Notes: generated by a model from the sequence alone, not told the origin. Shown: positions 8,095 through 16,450, counted from the stretch's first letter. The stretch is DNA of 18,897 nucleotides from CAYUXU01 sp964489695 (GCA_964489695.1 CAZAZP010000020.1:1-18897), one strand, 5' to 3'. Numbers and translations are program-made.

Positions 8095-8832
8095 TTAAAA
8101 GCCCACAAAGCCCTGTTTACGAATTTGTTTTAAAATTTCATTCCGACGCGGATTTAATTTTATTAACCGTTTAGCTAATATTTCGCTAAAGTCAAATAAT
8201 TGATCATCAGCTGATGAGCGTTTTTCTGCCACTTGATGAAAAGTTGGTTGATAACTTTGATAATCCAATTCATACGGATAACTATCGGTAAAAATTCGTT
8301 GTTCAACTTGCAAGCGTTGTCTTGGCTTTTCAGTATGTTTGATTTCTCCAAAACCCAGTGCTACCACTGGAAATGTTAATAATGGTAAATTAACTAATTC
8401 AACTAAGCGCTTGACGTCATTTAAAATAGAACCATAAAAGCACCCACCTAAACCATGACTTTCAAGAGCTAACATAAAATTTTGAGCCATTAAAGCAGCT
8501 TCAGTAAAACCTTGAAAAAAACTACCCATTTGATTAATTTGTGAAGCTTTAATCTCACGAGCTTTTAAGATTTCATTATTCCGATAAAAATCCACAATGA
8601 ATAAGACTAACCCTGGCACATCATTTAATTCTGGCGCTTGACAAATCTCTGCTACCACAGCTTTTCTGGTAGGATTCACGATTTGGATAATTGAAGCGGC
8701 TTGTAAATTCGCTGAAGTAGCAGTTTGATTTGCTACTGCAAATAATTCTGCTAGTACTTCTTTTTTAATCGGATTAGGTAAAAGTTCACGATAAGAACGA
8801 TGGTTTAATTGGATTTTAGTCGTTTCATTCAT
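8095..8832 (-). CDS. NfsA/FRP-type FMN-dependent nitroreductase
   Basis: A 245-residue flavoprotein of the nitroreductase superfamily, expected to be a cytoplasmic dimer that uses NAD(P)H to reduce quinones, flavins or nitro compounds. The FMN-phosphate motif HRSYR is at 11-15, near the N-terminus as in NfsA/FRP enzymes. The middle segment ESHGLGGCFYGSILN and the following PVVALGFGE match the family's FMN-contacting region. The C-terminal tail is rich in Arg and Lys, typical of the NfsA group. It lies between glgP (3 nt gap) and pulA (5 nt gap), so it is co-transcribed with glycogen genes although it has no known glycogen role. AAGGGA lies about 10 nt before the ATG, within the end of glgP. 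The natural substrate cannot be inferred. Confidence 0.88.
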   Translation of the reverse strand: MNETTKIQLNHRSYRELLPNPIKKEVLAELFAVANQTATSANLQAASIIQIVNPTRKAVVAEICQAPELNDVPGLVLFIVDFYRNNEILKAREIKASQINQMGSFFQGFTEAALMAQNFMLALESHGLGGCFYGSILNDVKRLVELVNLPLLTFPVVALGFGEIKHTEKPRQRLQVEQRIFTDSYPYELDYQSYQPTFHQVAEKRSSADDQLFDFSEILAKRLIKLNPRRNEILKQIRKQGFVGF

Positions 8833-8835
8833 AAT

Positions 8836-11238
8836 CTATTTTTCCCTTAGTGGTTCAAGTAACCAGATTTCCGTGGCGTATTCAGCAATTGTCCGATCGC
8901 TACTAAAGCGCCCACTACTAGCAATATTAACTAAACAACTCTCTGCCCAAGCCATTTGATCATGATATAGTCGTTGTACCGTGGCTTGCGCTTTTAAATA
9001 AGCATCAAAATCTGCAAATACCATGAATTCATCATTTTTTAATAATAACTCATCATAAATTAATTTAAATTCCGCTAAATTCGGATGTAAAGACCCATCA
9101 ATTAACGCTTGGACGACGCGCTGTAAAGTCGCATTTTCTAACATTATTTTTTTTGCATTATAGCCATTAAAACGTTGCGCTTTAATTTCGTCAACTCGTA
9201 AACCAAAGATGATATCATGTTCACTACCAAGCGCTTGGTCAATTTCAATGTTTGCCCCATCATAAGTGCCAACCGTAATCGCTCCGTTCATCATGAACTT
9301 CATATTACTTGTCCCCGAAGCTTCTTTACCGGCTGTTGAAATTTGTTCTGAAACATCACTGGCATTAATTAAAATTTCAGCAATTGAAACAGAATAATTA
9401 GGAATAAAGACTACCCGTAAATAACGTTTTAAATGGGCATCTTTTTCAATAATGCCACTTAAAACATTAATCAATTTAATAACTTCTTTCGCAAATGTAT
9501 AGTTTGGCGCCGCTTTACCAGCAAAAAAGAAGACTTGTGGATGCATCGTAAAAGCTGGGTTAGTTTTTAATTCTTGCATTAAATAGATAATATGGAAAAC
9601 CTTAAGTAATTGACGTTTATAAGCGTGGAAGCGTTTCGCGATTGTATCAAAAATCGCTGAAGTATCCAAATTTAATCCTAAGTGTTTGGCAACGTACGCA
9701 CTCAAAATTTCTTTCCGGGCTTGTTTCACCGCTAAAAAACGTTGTTGTACCGCTCTTTCACGCGAATATGGTAAAAGATTTCTAATTTGCGAAAAATCGT
9801 GAATAAAATTGGGACCAATATAATCACTAATCAATTTAGTCAGCTCCGGATTAGAATATACTAACCAGCGCCGGTGAGTTACACCATTAGTTTTATTATG
9901 GAATTTTTCTGGATTTAAAACATAAAAGGGATGAAAAATATCTTCCATTAATAAGCGACTATGTAAGGCAGCCACGCCATTGACGGAAAAACTCCCAATG
10001 ATCGCAAGATGAGCCATATGAACTAAGCCATCTTTAATAATCGCAGTTTGATAAATTTCTTGATCACTAGTATAACGCTCCGCCATATGACTTAAATGGC
10101 GCCGGTTAATTTCTTCAATAATCATAAAAATTCGTGGTAGTAGTCGAGCAACGTATTCAACTGGCCATTTTTCTAAGGCTTCAGCTAAAATTGTATGATT
10201 CGTATAAGCAAATGTCTGGGTTGTAATCGCCCAAGCCACTTTCCAACTATAATGATGTTCATCCACTAGTAAGCGCATTAATTCAGGGATAGCTAAAACG
10301 GGATGCGTATCATTTAATTGAATTACCATTTTTTCAGCAAAATTATCCAGACTTGGATAAACCCGTAAGTGCGCTTTGACTAACGCTTGGAGGCCCGCTG
10401 AAACAAAGAAGTATTGTTGTTTTAATCTTAAATAGCGCCCGTGTTCATTACTATCATTAGGATAAACATTTTGGGTAATTTCGCGTAACTCGGTTAAATA
10501 AGTTTGAAAATCTTTAGTCACCGGAAGATTATCACTCGGTTCAGCGGTCCAAAGTCGTAAGGTGTTAGTCATTTTAGTCTCATGACCAACAATTGGTAAA
10601 TCGCAAGGAACAGCTTTAACATACTCCGCTCCTAAGTGGCGAAAACGACTTTTCCCCTTTTCATCAAACGTTATTTCAACTTGGCCCCAAAATGGAACAT
10701 CCACCGCATGTTTGGGTTTCCGCACTTCCCAAACATTACCTAAGCGTAACCATTGATCAGGCACTTCCACTTGGTAACCATCCACGATCTTCTGTTGAAA
10801 TAAGCCATATTCATATCGTAATGAAACACCATTACCAGGATAAGATAAGCTAGCTAAAGAATCTAAAAAACACGCCGCTAAACGCCCTAGCCCACCATTG
10901 CCTAATCCAGGATCACTTTCTAAAGCTTCGAGTTCATTTAAGTCGATATTTAATTCGGCTAACCCTGTTTTCACCAAATCATAAATGCCTAAATTCATTA
11001 AATTATTAGTTAACATCCGGCCTAAGAGAAATTCCATCGAAAAATAATACATTTGTTTTTGACCTTGATTAGCGATTAAATCCTTTTCTTCTTTTAAATG
11101 TAAAGAAGCGTGTTCACGGATCATTTCACCTAAAATATCATAACGTTCCATCACGTGAGATTCAGCTAATGATCGACCATATTTTTCCGCTATTTTGCGT
11201 TGATAAATTGCTTTAAATTCCGAAATATTTGTAAACAT
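8836..11238 (-). CDS. glgP: Glycogen (alpha-glucan) phosphorylase, GT35
   Basis: A PLP-dependent phosphorylase that releases glucose-1-phosphate from non-reducing ends of glycogen or maltodextrin. The 800-residue length matches bacterial GlgP/MalP. Motifs include DPGLGNGGLGRLAACFLDS (109-127), QLNDTHP (307-313), KTNGVTHRRW (449-458), KRFHAYKRQLL (535-545) and the PLP site EASGTSNMKFMMNGA (639-653) with Lys647 as the expected Schiff-base lysine. The N-terminal phosphorylation and AMP-regulation segments of animal enzymes are not recognisable. The start ATG has GAGG about 7 nt upstream. A strong internal promoter precedes it, so it can be transcribed apart from pgm-glgB. Its product feeds Pgm or GlgC, both encoded nearby. 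Glycogen versus maltodextrin preference is not decidable, but the context favours glycogen. Confidence 0.97.
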   Translation of the reverse strand: MFTNISEFKAIYQRKIAEKYGRSLAESHVMERYDILGEMIREHASLHLKEEKDLIANQGQKQMYYFSMEFLLGRMLTNNLMNLGIYDLVKTGLAELNIDLNELEALESDPGLGNGGLGRLAACFLDSLASLSYPGNGVSLRYEYGLFQQKIVDGYQVEVPDQWLRLGNVWEVRKPKHAVDVPFWGQVEITFDEKGKSRFRHLGAEYVKAVPCDLPIVGHETKMTNTLRLWTAEPSDNLPVTKDFQTYLTELREITQNVYPNDSNEHGRYLRLKQQYFFVSAGLQALVKAHLRVYPSLDNFAEKMVIQLNDTHPVLAIPELMRLLVDEHHYSWKVAWAITTQTFAYTNHTILAEALEKWPVEYVARLLPRIFMIIEEINRRHLSHMAERYTSDQEIYQTAIIKDGLVHMAHLAIIGSFSVNGVAALHSRLLMEDIFHPFYVLNPEKFHNKTNGVTHRRWLVYSNPELTKLISDYIGPNFIHDFSQIRNLLPYSRERAVQQRFLAVKQARKEILSAYVAKHLGLNLDTSAIFDTIAKRFHAYKRQLLKVFHIIYLMQELKTNPAFTMHPQVFFFAGKAAPNYTFAKEVIKLINVLSGIIEKDAHLKRYLRVVFIPNYSVSIAEILINASDVSEQISTAGKEASGTSNMKFMMNGAITVGTYDGANIEIDQALGSEHDIIFGLRVDEIKAQRFNGYNAKKIMLENATLQRVVQALIDGSLHPNLAEFKLIYDELLLKNDEFMVFADFDAYLKAQATVQRLYHDQMAWAESCLVNIASSGRFSSDRTIAEYATEIWLLEPLREK

Positions 11239-11259
11239 TTTTCACCCTCACTGCCTGTG

Positions 11260-11288
11260 ATTATACCATAGTTCAGCCTGATTGCTAA
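11260..11288 (-). promoter_or_regulatory. Internal extended -10 promoter upstream of glgP
   Basis: On the minus strand TTAGCA (11288-11283) is followed by 17 nt and TATAAT (11265-11260), preceded by TGG to give a perfect extended -10 (TGGTATAAT). The -35 overlaps the glgB stop codon. The leader would be about 15 nt. This would let glgP, the nitroreductase and pulA (breakdown) be expressed separately from pgm and glgB. Confidence 0.65.
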
Positions 11289-13123
11289 GTTGTTTCACTG
11301 GTAAAGCGGAATAAAAAGTAGATTGCAGCAAACGGAGCAATATTTAAGCTCAGATATTGTTCGAAATTATGACGATAACCAGGGTTTGTGCTTAAAGGGG
11401 TAAAATTGGTCATATTACAGCCATGATAAATATCTTTTTCCGAATTTAGTAATTCAAGATATTCACCCGGATATGGTACCCCTAATTCATAACCAGTGTA
11501 ACTTGCTGGAGTCAGATTAAAGATACAAACCATGACTTCATTTTCAGCTTCACGCACGAAACTAAATATTGATTGAGCTTGGTTATCAGCGTCGATCCAA
11601 TAAAAACCACCTGTTGTGTAATCTTGCGCAAATAAACTCGAGTGATGTTGATAAATCAAATTAACATCACGGAAATAACGCAGGTAAGCTTGATGAACTG
11701 GATAGCGTAATAAATCAAATTGAACTGCCTTCGCTTCACTCCATTCTTCAAAATTGCCAATTTCGTTCCCCATGAAATTTAATTTTTTCCCCGGATGAGC
11801 AAACATATAACCAATCAGGTTTCTTAACTGGGAAAATTTATTTTGGTAGTTACCCCAAAGTTTATTAATTAACGAACCTTTCATATGAACCACTTCGTCA
11901 TGCGAAAATGGCAGTAAGAATCGTTCACTTGGAAAATAAAACATCGAAAAAGTAATTAAGTCGTGATGATATTGGCGATAAATTGGATCTAATTGATAAT
12001 ACTTTAAGGTATCATTCATCCAGCCTAAATCCCATTTATAATCATAACCTAAACCACCTTGGAAAGTTGGTTGAGTCACTCCTTGAAAATCACTACTATC
12101 TTCCGCAATTAACATAACTTCTGGGTAGTTTTTAGCTAGTAAATAATTAGTGCGTTTTATAAAGTCTAACGCTCCTTGATTAAGACCCCGACTTTTATCA
12201 CCTTGCCAATGGAGCATATGGGCCACAGCATCAAACCGTAGACCATCAAAGTGATAATAATCTAACCAAAAAGCAAAGGAGCTCATTAAAAATGATCTCA
12301 CGATTTCATTCCCTAAATCAAAATTTAGGGTACCCCAGGCATTATTAGCGGCCATCACATCAGGGTATTCATATAAAGGTCGGCCAATAAAATTACGGAG
12401 TCCATGTTGGTCTTTAACAAAATGGGCCGGAACAACATCTAAAATAACGCCCAAGCCAGCTTGATGACAAGCATCGATAAAATGCATTAACTCACTTGGT
12501 GTACCATAACGCGAGGTTGCCGAAAAATAACCGGTCGCTTGATAACCCCAAGAACCATCAAAAGGGTGTTCAGTTAAAGGCATTAATTCTAAATGGGTAA
12601 AGCCATTATCTTTGACATATGGTATTAATTGGTTTAACCAATCAGCCAGACTTTGCCATTTATCCTCAGTTTTCCGCCAAGAACCAAGATGTACTTCATA
12701 AATACTCATAGGCAAAGCAAAATTCTTCTCACGTTTTAATAGCCACGCTTCATCATGCCACTGATAAGCGTTTAAATCGACCACGATTGAACTCGTTTTA
12801 GGTCTTAGTTCATGGAAAAAACCATATGGATCACTTTTCTCAATCCATCCTTGGTCACTAGTTTCTAATAAATATTTATATAACGCCCACTCAGTTAAAC
12901 CTGCGATGAAGATTTGCCAAATGCCCCGTTCATCAATTAATTTTAACCAATGATTATGTCCTTGCCAACCATTAAAATCACCAATAACTTGGACATTTTT
13001 TACCCCAGGAGCATACACCGTAAAAGTTACACCCGGTTCGGGATTTTTAACTAGGTGGGCCCCAAATAGTTCATAAGCAGCTAGCGTTTGGCCGGCGAAA
13101 AAATCCTGAATCAGTGATTGCAT
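11285..13123 (-). CDS. glgB: 1,4-alpha-glucan branching enzyme, GH13
   Basis: Cuts alpha-1,4 chains and rejoins them as alpha-1,6 branches. I place the start at the ATG at 13123, giving 612 residues (MQSLIQDFF). A longer frame from a TTG at 13213 would overlap the pgm end by 85 nt and adds 30 residues unlike the family. A CBM48 domain (about 30-110, with FTVYAPG and GDFNGW) is followed by EVHLGSW (143-149), GYQATGYFS (193-201), region I DVVPAHF (229-235), region II GLRFDAVAHML (294-304) with nucleophile Asp298, region III LIAEDSSDF (338-346) with Glu341, and region IV FSHDEVVH (406-413). The gap from pgm is 5 nt with no convincing Shine-Dalgarno, so translational coupling is likely. Confidence 0.96.
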   Translation of the reverse strand: MQSLIQDFFAGQTLAAYELFGAHLVKNPEPGVTFTVYAPGVKNVQVIGDFNGWQGHNHWLKLIDERGIWQIFIAGLTEWALYKYLLETSDQGWIEKSDPYGFFHELRPKTSSIVVDLNAYQWHDEAWLLKREKNFALPMSIYEVHLGSWRKTEDKWQSLADWLNQLIPYVKDNGFTHLELMPLTEHPFDGSWGYQATGYFSATSRYGTPSELMHFIDACHQAGLGVILDVVPAHFVKDQHGLRNFIGRPLYEYPDVMAANNAWGTLNFDLGNEIVRSFLMSSFAFWLDYYHFDGLRFDAVAHMLHWQGDKSRGLNQGALDFIKRTNYLLAKNYPEVMLIAEDSSDFQGVTQPTFQGGLGYDYKWDLGWMNDTLKYYQLDPIYRQYHHDLITFSMFYFPSERFLLPFSHDEVVHMKGSLINKLWGNYQNKFSQLRNLIGYMFAHPGKKLNFMGNEIGNFEEWSEAKAVQFDLLRYPVHQAYLRYFRDVNLIYQHHSSLFAQDYTTGGFYWIDADNQAQSIFSFVREAENEVMVCIFNLTPASYTGYELGVPYPGEYLELLNSEKDIYHGCNMTNFTPLSTNPGYRHNFEQYLSLNIAPFAAIYFLFRFTSETT

Positions 13124-13128
13124 ACTTA

Positions 13129-14811
13129 TTAATCCAACTTCAGCCACTGATGAATCGCAGCTTGATAGGTTTGATATTTTTGTATTACTTCGCCTTTTTG
13201 ACCAACGATACAATAGTAGATTTTACATTTTGGTTCCGTGCCTGAAGGTCGGATCGCAATCCAACTACCATCTGCTAAACCATATTTCATTACATCACCC
13301 ACCGCAAAAGCTAGTGGTTCGGTTAATGTGCCAATTTTTCGGGTTAAGTTTAAATAATCCTCAACATAAACCACCGCTTGATTAGCTAACTTTGTTAATG
13401 GATGAAAACGAGCTTGGTTCATTAAAGCCGCGATTTGTTTTAAACCAGCACTACCACTAAAACTTAGTGATTCAGTTACTTCGTGATGCACACCAACTAA
13501 CGCGAAACAACTATCTAGGACGTCAATTAAAGTTTTCCCTTGGCTTTTATAATAATTAGCTGCTTCGGCTAACATTAAGCAAGATTGTAAAGCATCTTTA
13601 TCCCGCACAAAATCAGCTAATAAATAGCCATAAGATTCTTCATAACCCATTAAAAAGGTCGCCGATTGGGTTAATTCTGCTTGCTGAATCTTTTCACCGA
13701 TAAACTTAAAACCAGTTAAAGTTTTCTCAGTTTTAACGCCATAATGTTGGGCAATCTTTTCCCCAGCATCTGAAGTAACGATGGTATTATAAATAATTCC
13801 GTCACTTGGTAAAGTACCTAACCGTTTTCTAGTTGACAAAATATATTCAAGTAAAATGGTACCACCTTGATTACCGGTCAAATAGTGATATTCATCCTGG
13901 TGTTTCACCACAATCCCCATCCGATCAGCATCCGGATCAGTTGTTAAAATGATGTCTGCTCCCTTTTTTTTCGCTATCGTGATGGCTAATTCATAAGCAG
14001 CTTGATCTTCGGGATTAGGAGATTTAGTTTGACTAAAATCCGGGTCAGGGGTCGCTTGTTCACTGACTAATATCACATCATAACCAGCTTTTAATAAAAT
14101 ATCAGTTAGTAAAGGATGAGCGGTTCCGTGTTGGGGAGAAAAAACAATTTTTAAATTTTTAAAAAGCTCAGGTTGCAGTTGAATACTTAATACCGCAGCT
14201 TGATAAGGTTGGTCAATTTCCGCACTGATAACTTTAATTAATGAATTTTCAGTTTCATCCACCTGAAAATCTAGACTAAGTTCATCGGTTAATTCATTAA
14301 CTAAACTAATAACTCGCTCAATTTTATCGGGGGTTAATTGACAACCAGTTTCATCATATACTTTATAACCATTATATTCTTTAGGATTGTGGCTCGCTGT
14401 AATTACAATCCCACCTTGACAGCCAAGGTGGCGCACCGCAAAACTTAATTCAGGCGTTGGTCGTAAACTATCAAAGATATAAGTTTGAATGCCTAATTTG
14501 GCTAACTGCTTAGCACAGGTAAAAGCGAATTCGTGCGAATAATGGCGGTTGTCATAAGCAATGGCAACTTTCACTAACTGGTTAGGGAAACTTTCTAGTA
14601 AGTATTTACCATAGCCTAAATTAGCTTTACCCACCGTAAAAACATTCATTCGGTTAATACCCGCACCTAATAAACCCCGCATCCCGGCTGTACCAAATTC
14701 TAGTTCCTGACTAAAAGCCTCGTTTAGCTCCGCTTGAGAATAACTAGCTAACATAGCTTTCAGATCAGCTGGCAACTTGTCTGACATCTGCCATTTCTGA
14801 AGTTGAGACAT
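13129..14811 (-). CDS. pgm: Phosphoglucomutase / phosphomannomutase (alpha-D-phosphohexomutase)
   Basis: Interconverts glucose-1-phosphate and glucose-6-phosphate, linking GlgP and GlgC to glycolysis. The 560-residue length fits the Bacillota PgcA-type enzymes. The four domains are marked by ELEFGTAGMRG (36-46), the phosphoserine loop TASHNPKEYNGYK (138-150, Ser140), the metal loop DPDADRMG (292-299, Asp292/294/296), the sugar loop GYEESYGYL (389-397) and the phosphate loop RPSGTEPK (521-528). AGGAGG lies 4 nt before the ATG. It is the first gene of the operon running to pulA. A TATAAT box and a cre-like site precede it, so catabolite control is possible. Mannose-phosphate activity cannot be excluded. 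Confidence 0.95.
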   Translation of the reverse strand: MSQLQKWQMSDKLPADLKAMLASYSQAELNEAFSQELEFGTAGMRGLLGAGINRMNVFTVGKANLGYGKYLLESFPNQLVKVAIAYDNRHYSHEFAFTCAKQLAKLGIQTYIFDSLRPTPELSFAVRHLGCQGGIVITASHNPKEYNGYKVYDETGCQLTPDKIERVISLVNELTDELSLDFQVDETENSLIKVISAEIDQPYQAAVLSIQLQPELFKNLKIVFSPQHGTAHPLLTDILLKAGYDVILVSEQATPDPDFSQTKSPNPEDQAAYELAITIAKKKGADIILTTDPDADRMGIVVKHQDEYHYLTGNQGGTILLEYILSTRKRLGTLPSDGIIYNTIVTSDAGEKIAQHYGVKTEKTLTGFKFIGEKIQQAELTQSATFLMGYEESYGYLLADFVRDKDALQSCLMLAEAANYYKSQGKTLIDVLDSCFALVGVHHEVTESLSFSGSAGLKQIAALMNQARFHPLTKLANQAVVYVEDYLNLTRKIGTLTEPLAFAVGDVMKYGLADGSWIAIRPSGTEPKCKIYYCIVGQKGEVIQKYQTYQAAIHQWLKLD

Positions 14812-14848
14812 AGATCCTCCTAATTATTATGCTGTTTTACTTATTTAT

Positions 14849-14854
14849 ATTATA
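14849..14854 (-). promoter_or_regulatory. -10 box of the pgm operon promoter
   Basis: Consensus TATAAT on the minus strand, about 37 nt before the pgm ATG. The -35 at 17 nt spacing (TCGCTA) is weak and coincides with a cre-like sequence. It is the only good -10 in the 79-bp gap between the HAD gene and pgm. I see no terminator for the HAD gene here, so readthrough into pgm is possible. Confidence 0.5.
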
Positions 14855-14871
14855 ACTGTTTTCAAGATTTT

Positions 14872-14888
14872 TAGCGAGCGGTTTTCAA
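14872..14888 (+). promoter_or_regulatory. cre-like site upstream of pgm
   Basis: Read on the plus strand, TAGCGAGCGGTTTTCAA matches the 17-base Bacillus cre consensus WTGNAARCGNWWWWCAW at 15 of 17 positions; the mismatches are the second and fifth bases. It covers the predicted pgm -35, a repressing position. With two mismatches it is weaker evidence than the site at 3769. Confidence 0.4.
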
Positions 14889-14890
14889 AA

Positions 14891-15748
14891 CTACTTTGTT
14901 GAATTTAAAAGTTGATTTAAGGCTTGGGCCAGCCCGTCAGCTTGGTTACTACCAGTAACTTGGACAGCGTGTTCTTTCACATTTTCTAATGCATTTTCCA
15001 TGGCGATGGGTAGCTTAACGGCTTTAAACATTTCAATATCATTTTCCGCATCCCCAAACGCCACCGCTTCAGCTAAATTGTAACCAAAAGCTTGGGCGTA
15101 GTTTTTTAAGGCTTGCCCTTTATTAATTCGACTAGGCATAATTTCTGCCCAACCGCGTCCGACTAACAAACAATCAAAGTCTGGTGGGAAATCATGTTTA
15201 ATCCGCCCAATAACTAAATCTAAATAATCAGCTGATTGTAAATACACTACTTTTAACAGCTGATTATTCGGTTCAAAGCGCGCTTTAATTTCACTCAAAT
15301 TACGAATCGTATTCGCACTGGTATCTTCTTTAAAATAACGTAATTGGTCTGGGTTTAACGCAATGGTGTAATCAGCGTAAGTTCTTTCATCCATTTGAAG
15401 ATAAACTTTATCATCAAAACAATATAAAACACCTACATAATATTGACGTCCAATCGCTTCAAGTTTTAAACAATCTTCATAACTAAAGTTGGTTTCGGTG
15501 CGCCATAACGTTTGACTATCTTGATAAGTATGTAAGCCATTTAAAGCAATAATCCCATAATCGCTTGGATCAAGCTCTAATTGCTGCGCTATCTTTAATG
15601 CCCCTTCATATGAGCGACCCGTCGCGAGCATAAAATGAATCCCTAATGCTGGCAATTGTTGAATTATGGCTTTAGTGGCAGGTGCCACTTTTCTTTCTTC
15701 ATTAATTAATGTCCCATCAATATCGCTGACAACAAGTTTAATCTGCAT
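14891..15748 (-). CDS. Cof-type HAD-IIB sugar-phosphate phosphatase family protein
   Basis: A 285-residue haloacid dehalogenase-superfamily hydrolase with a C2B-type cap, expected to dephosphorylate small metabolites such as sugar phosphates or flavin nucleotides in the cytoplasm. Motif I is DIDGTL (9-14; nucleophile Asp9, acid/base Asp11), motif II ATGRSYEGA (42-50), motif III INKGQAL (208-214, Lys210) and motif IV GDAEND (232-237, Asp233/Asp237). All catalytic residues are present. The ATG follows GGAGGG at short spacing. It has its own promoter and lies 79 nt upstream of pgm on the same strand, so a link to hexose phosphates is tempting but unproven. Substrates in this family cannot be predicted from sequence. 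Confidence 0.9.
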   Translation of the reverse strand: MQIKLVVSDIDGTLINEERKVAPATKAIIQQLPALGIHFMLATGRSYEGALKIAQQLELDPSDYGIIALNGLHTYQDSQTLWRTETNFSYEDCLKLEAIGRQYYVGVLYCFDDKVYLQMDERTYADYTIALNPDQLRYFKEDTSANTIRNLSEIKARFEPNNQLLKVVYLQSADYLDLVIGRIKHDFPPDFDCLLVGRGWAEIMPSRINKGQALKNYAQAFGYNLAEAVAFGDAENDIEMFKAVKLPIAMENALENVKEHAVQVTGSNQADGLAQALNQLLNSTK

Positions 15749-15765
15749 AATCCCTCCACGAGCTT

Positions 15766-15794
15766 ATTCTACTACAATTACCTGCGAGCGTAAA
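15766..15794 (-). promoter_or_regulatory. Promoter of the HAD phosphatase gene
   Basis: On the minus strand TTTACG (15794-15789), 17 nt, TAGAAT (15771-15766). This is 4/6 and 5/6 to consensus. The gap from the -10 to the ATG is 17 nt. The -35 overlaps a loose cre-like sequence (TGCGAGCGTAAACA at 15783-15796, 11 of 14), which I do not call separately. Confidence 0.45.
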
Positions 15795-15810
15795 CAGAGC
15801 AATATTATTC

Positions 15811-15829
15811 GCTCAAGCTTAACTTGCGC
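15811..15829 (+). promoter_or_regulatory. Inverted repeat, possible operator of the PfpI-family gene
   Basis: GCTCAAG, CTTAA, CTTGCGC forms a 7-bp inverted repeat with one mismatch. It sits directly against the TATAAT box at 15830-15835, in the space between -35 and -10. No acceptable -35 is present there. A regulator binding here would either occlude polymerase or, in MerR fashion, remodel the spacer. The regulator is unknown. Confidence 0.35.
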
Positions 15830-15835
15830 TATAAT
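15830..15835 (+). promoter_or_regulatory. -10 box of the PfpI-family gene
   Basis: Consensus TATAAT, 21 nt before the ATG at 15857. The corresponding -35 (ATTCGC at 17 nt) is poor. Confidence 0.5.
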
Positions 15836-15843
15836 AGTCTTGA

Positions 15844-15848
15844 AAGGA
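15844..15848 (+). promoter_or_regulatory. Ribosome binding site fixing the PfpI-family start
   Basis: AAGGA is 8 nt before the ATG at 15857. Earlier in-frame starts (TTG 15824, ATG 15848) lie in the promoter or on this site itself and add residues absent from the family. Confidence 0.75.
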
Positions 15849-15856
15849 TGGTAGCG

Positions 15857-16411
15857 ATGAAAATATATTTATTACTAGCAGAAGGCTTTGAAACAGTTGA
15901 AGCTTTAACTCCGATTGACATCTTGCGGCGCGGAAAGTTATCCGTCTTAACTATGTCTAATAACGCTGAAACTACCGTAACAAGTTCTCATCAAGTCAAA
16001 GTTACTGCTGATTTAGCTTTCGATGCCCAATTATTAGCTGATGCAGATGTGATTATTTTGCCCGGTGGTAGTTTAGGTACTGAAAACCTCGCCCAAAACC
16101 AAGCTTTGAGTGAAATCTTAAAATCTCATCACCAACAAGGAAAACTACTAGCTGCCATTTGTGCCGCACCTAGTATTTTAGCTAATCTCGGATTATTAAC
16201 TGGCGAAAAATCCACCGTACACCCCGCTTTTAAAGCGGTCTTTGATCAACATCAAGTGCTTTATCAACCAACAGAAACAATCAGTACTCCGACGATTATT
16301 ACTTCCTATGGCATGGCGGGTTCTTTAGAGTTTGCTTTCGCAATTTTAAGTCACCTAGTTGATCAAACAACTGTAACTGCTGTCAAACAGGCCATTGAAC
16401 TACGTGATTAA
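15857..16411 (+). CDS. DJ-1/PfpI (YajL/ThiJ-like) family protein
   Basis: A 184-residue single-domain Rossmann-like protein of the DJ-1/PfpI superfamily. It starts directly with the first strand, MKIYLLLAEGFETVEA, carrying the conserved Glu15. LPGG is at 68-71, and the nucleophile elbow AAICAAPSILA (99-109) places the reactive Cys at 102. HPAF (122-125) holds a likely partner His, and SYGMAGSLEFA (150-160) is the conserved C-terminal segment. Members are described as protective chaperones, glyoxalases or deglycases; which applies here cannot be told. A glyoxalase-like role near sugar-phosphate genes is only a guess. The gene is alone on the plus strand and ends in a bidirectional terminator shared with fprA. 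Confidence 0.9.
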   Translation: MKIYLLLAEGFETVEALTPIDILRRGKLSVLTMSNNAETTVTSSHQVKVTADLAFDAQLLADADVIILPGGSLGTENLAQNQALSEILKSHHQQGKLLAAICAAPSILANLGLLTGEKSTVHPAFKAVFDQHQVLYQPTETISTPTIITSYGMAGSLEFAFAILSHLVDQTTVTAVKQAIELRD

Positions 16412-16450
16412 TATAACTAAGTAGTTATGATTAATTATTTTATTGACACT

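Noticed and set aside
13124..13213. Extended N-terminus for GlgB from a TTG at 13213
   Set aside because: The extra 30 residues lie in another frame of pgm, overlap its end by 85 nt, and do not resemble GlgB. The ATG at 13123 matches the family start.
15783..15796. Third cre-like site, TGCGAGCGTAAACA
   Set aside because: Only 11 of 14 consensus positions match, too loose to call; noted under the HAD promoter instead.
15666..15854. Plus-strand open frame antisense to the HAD gene start
   Set aside because: Overlaps the HAD N-terminus and both divergent promoters; no domain or ribosome binding site.
15824..15856. Upstream TTG/ATG starts for the PfpI-family gene
   Set aside because: The TTG lies before the TATAAT box and the ATG at 15848 falls on the ribosome binding site. 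DJ-1 proteins begin at the MKIYLLL strand.
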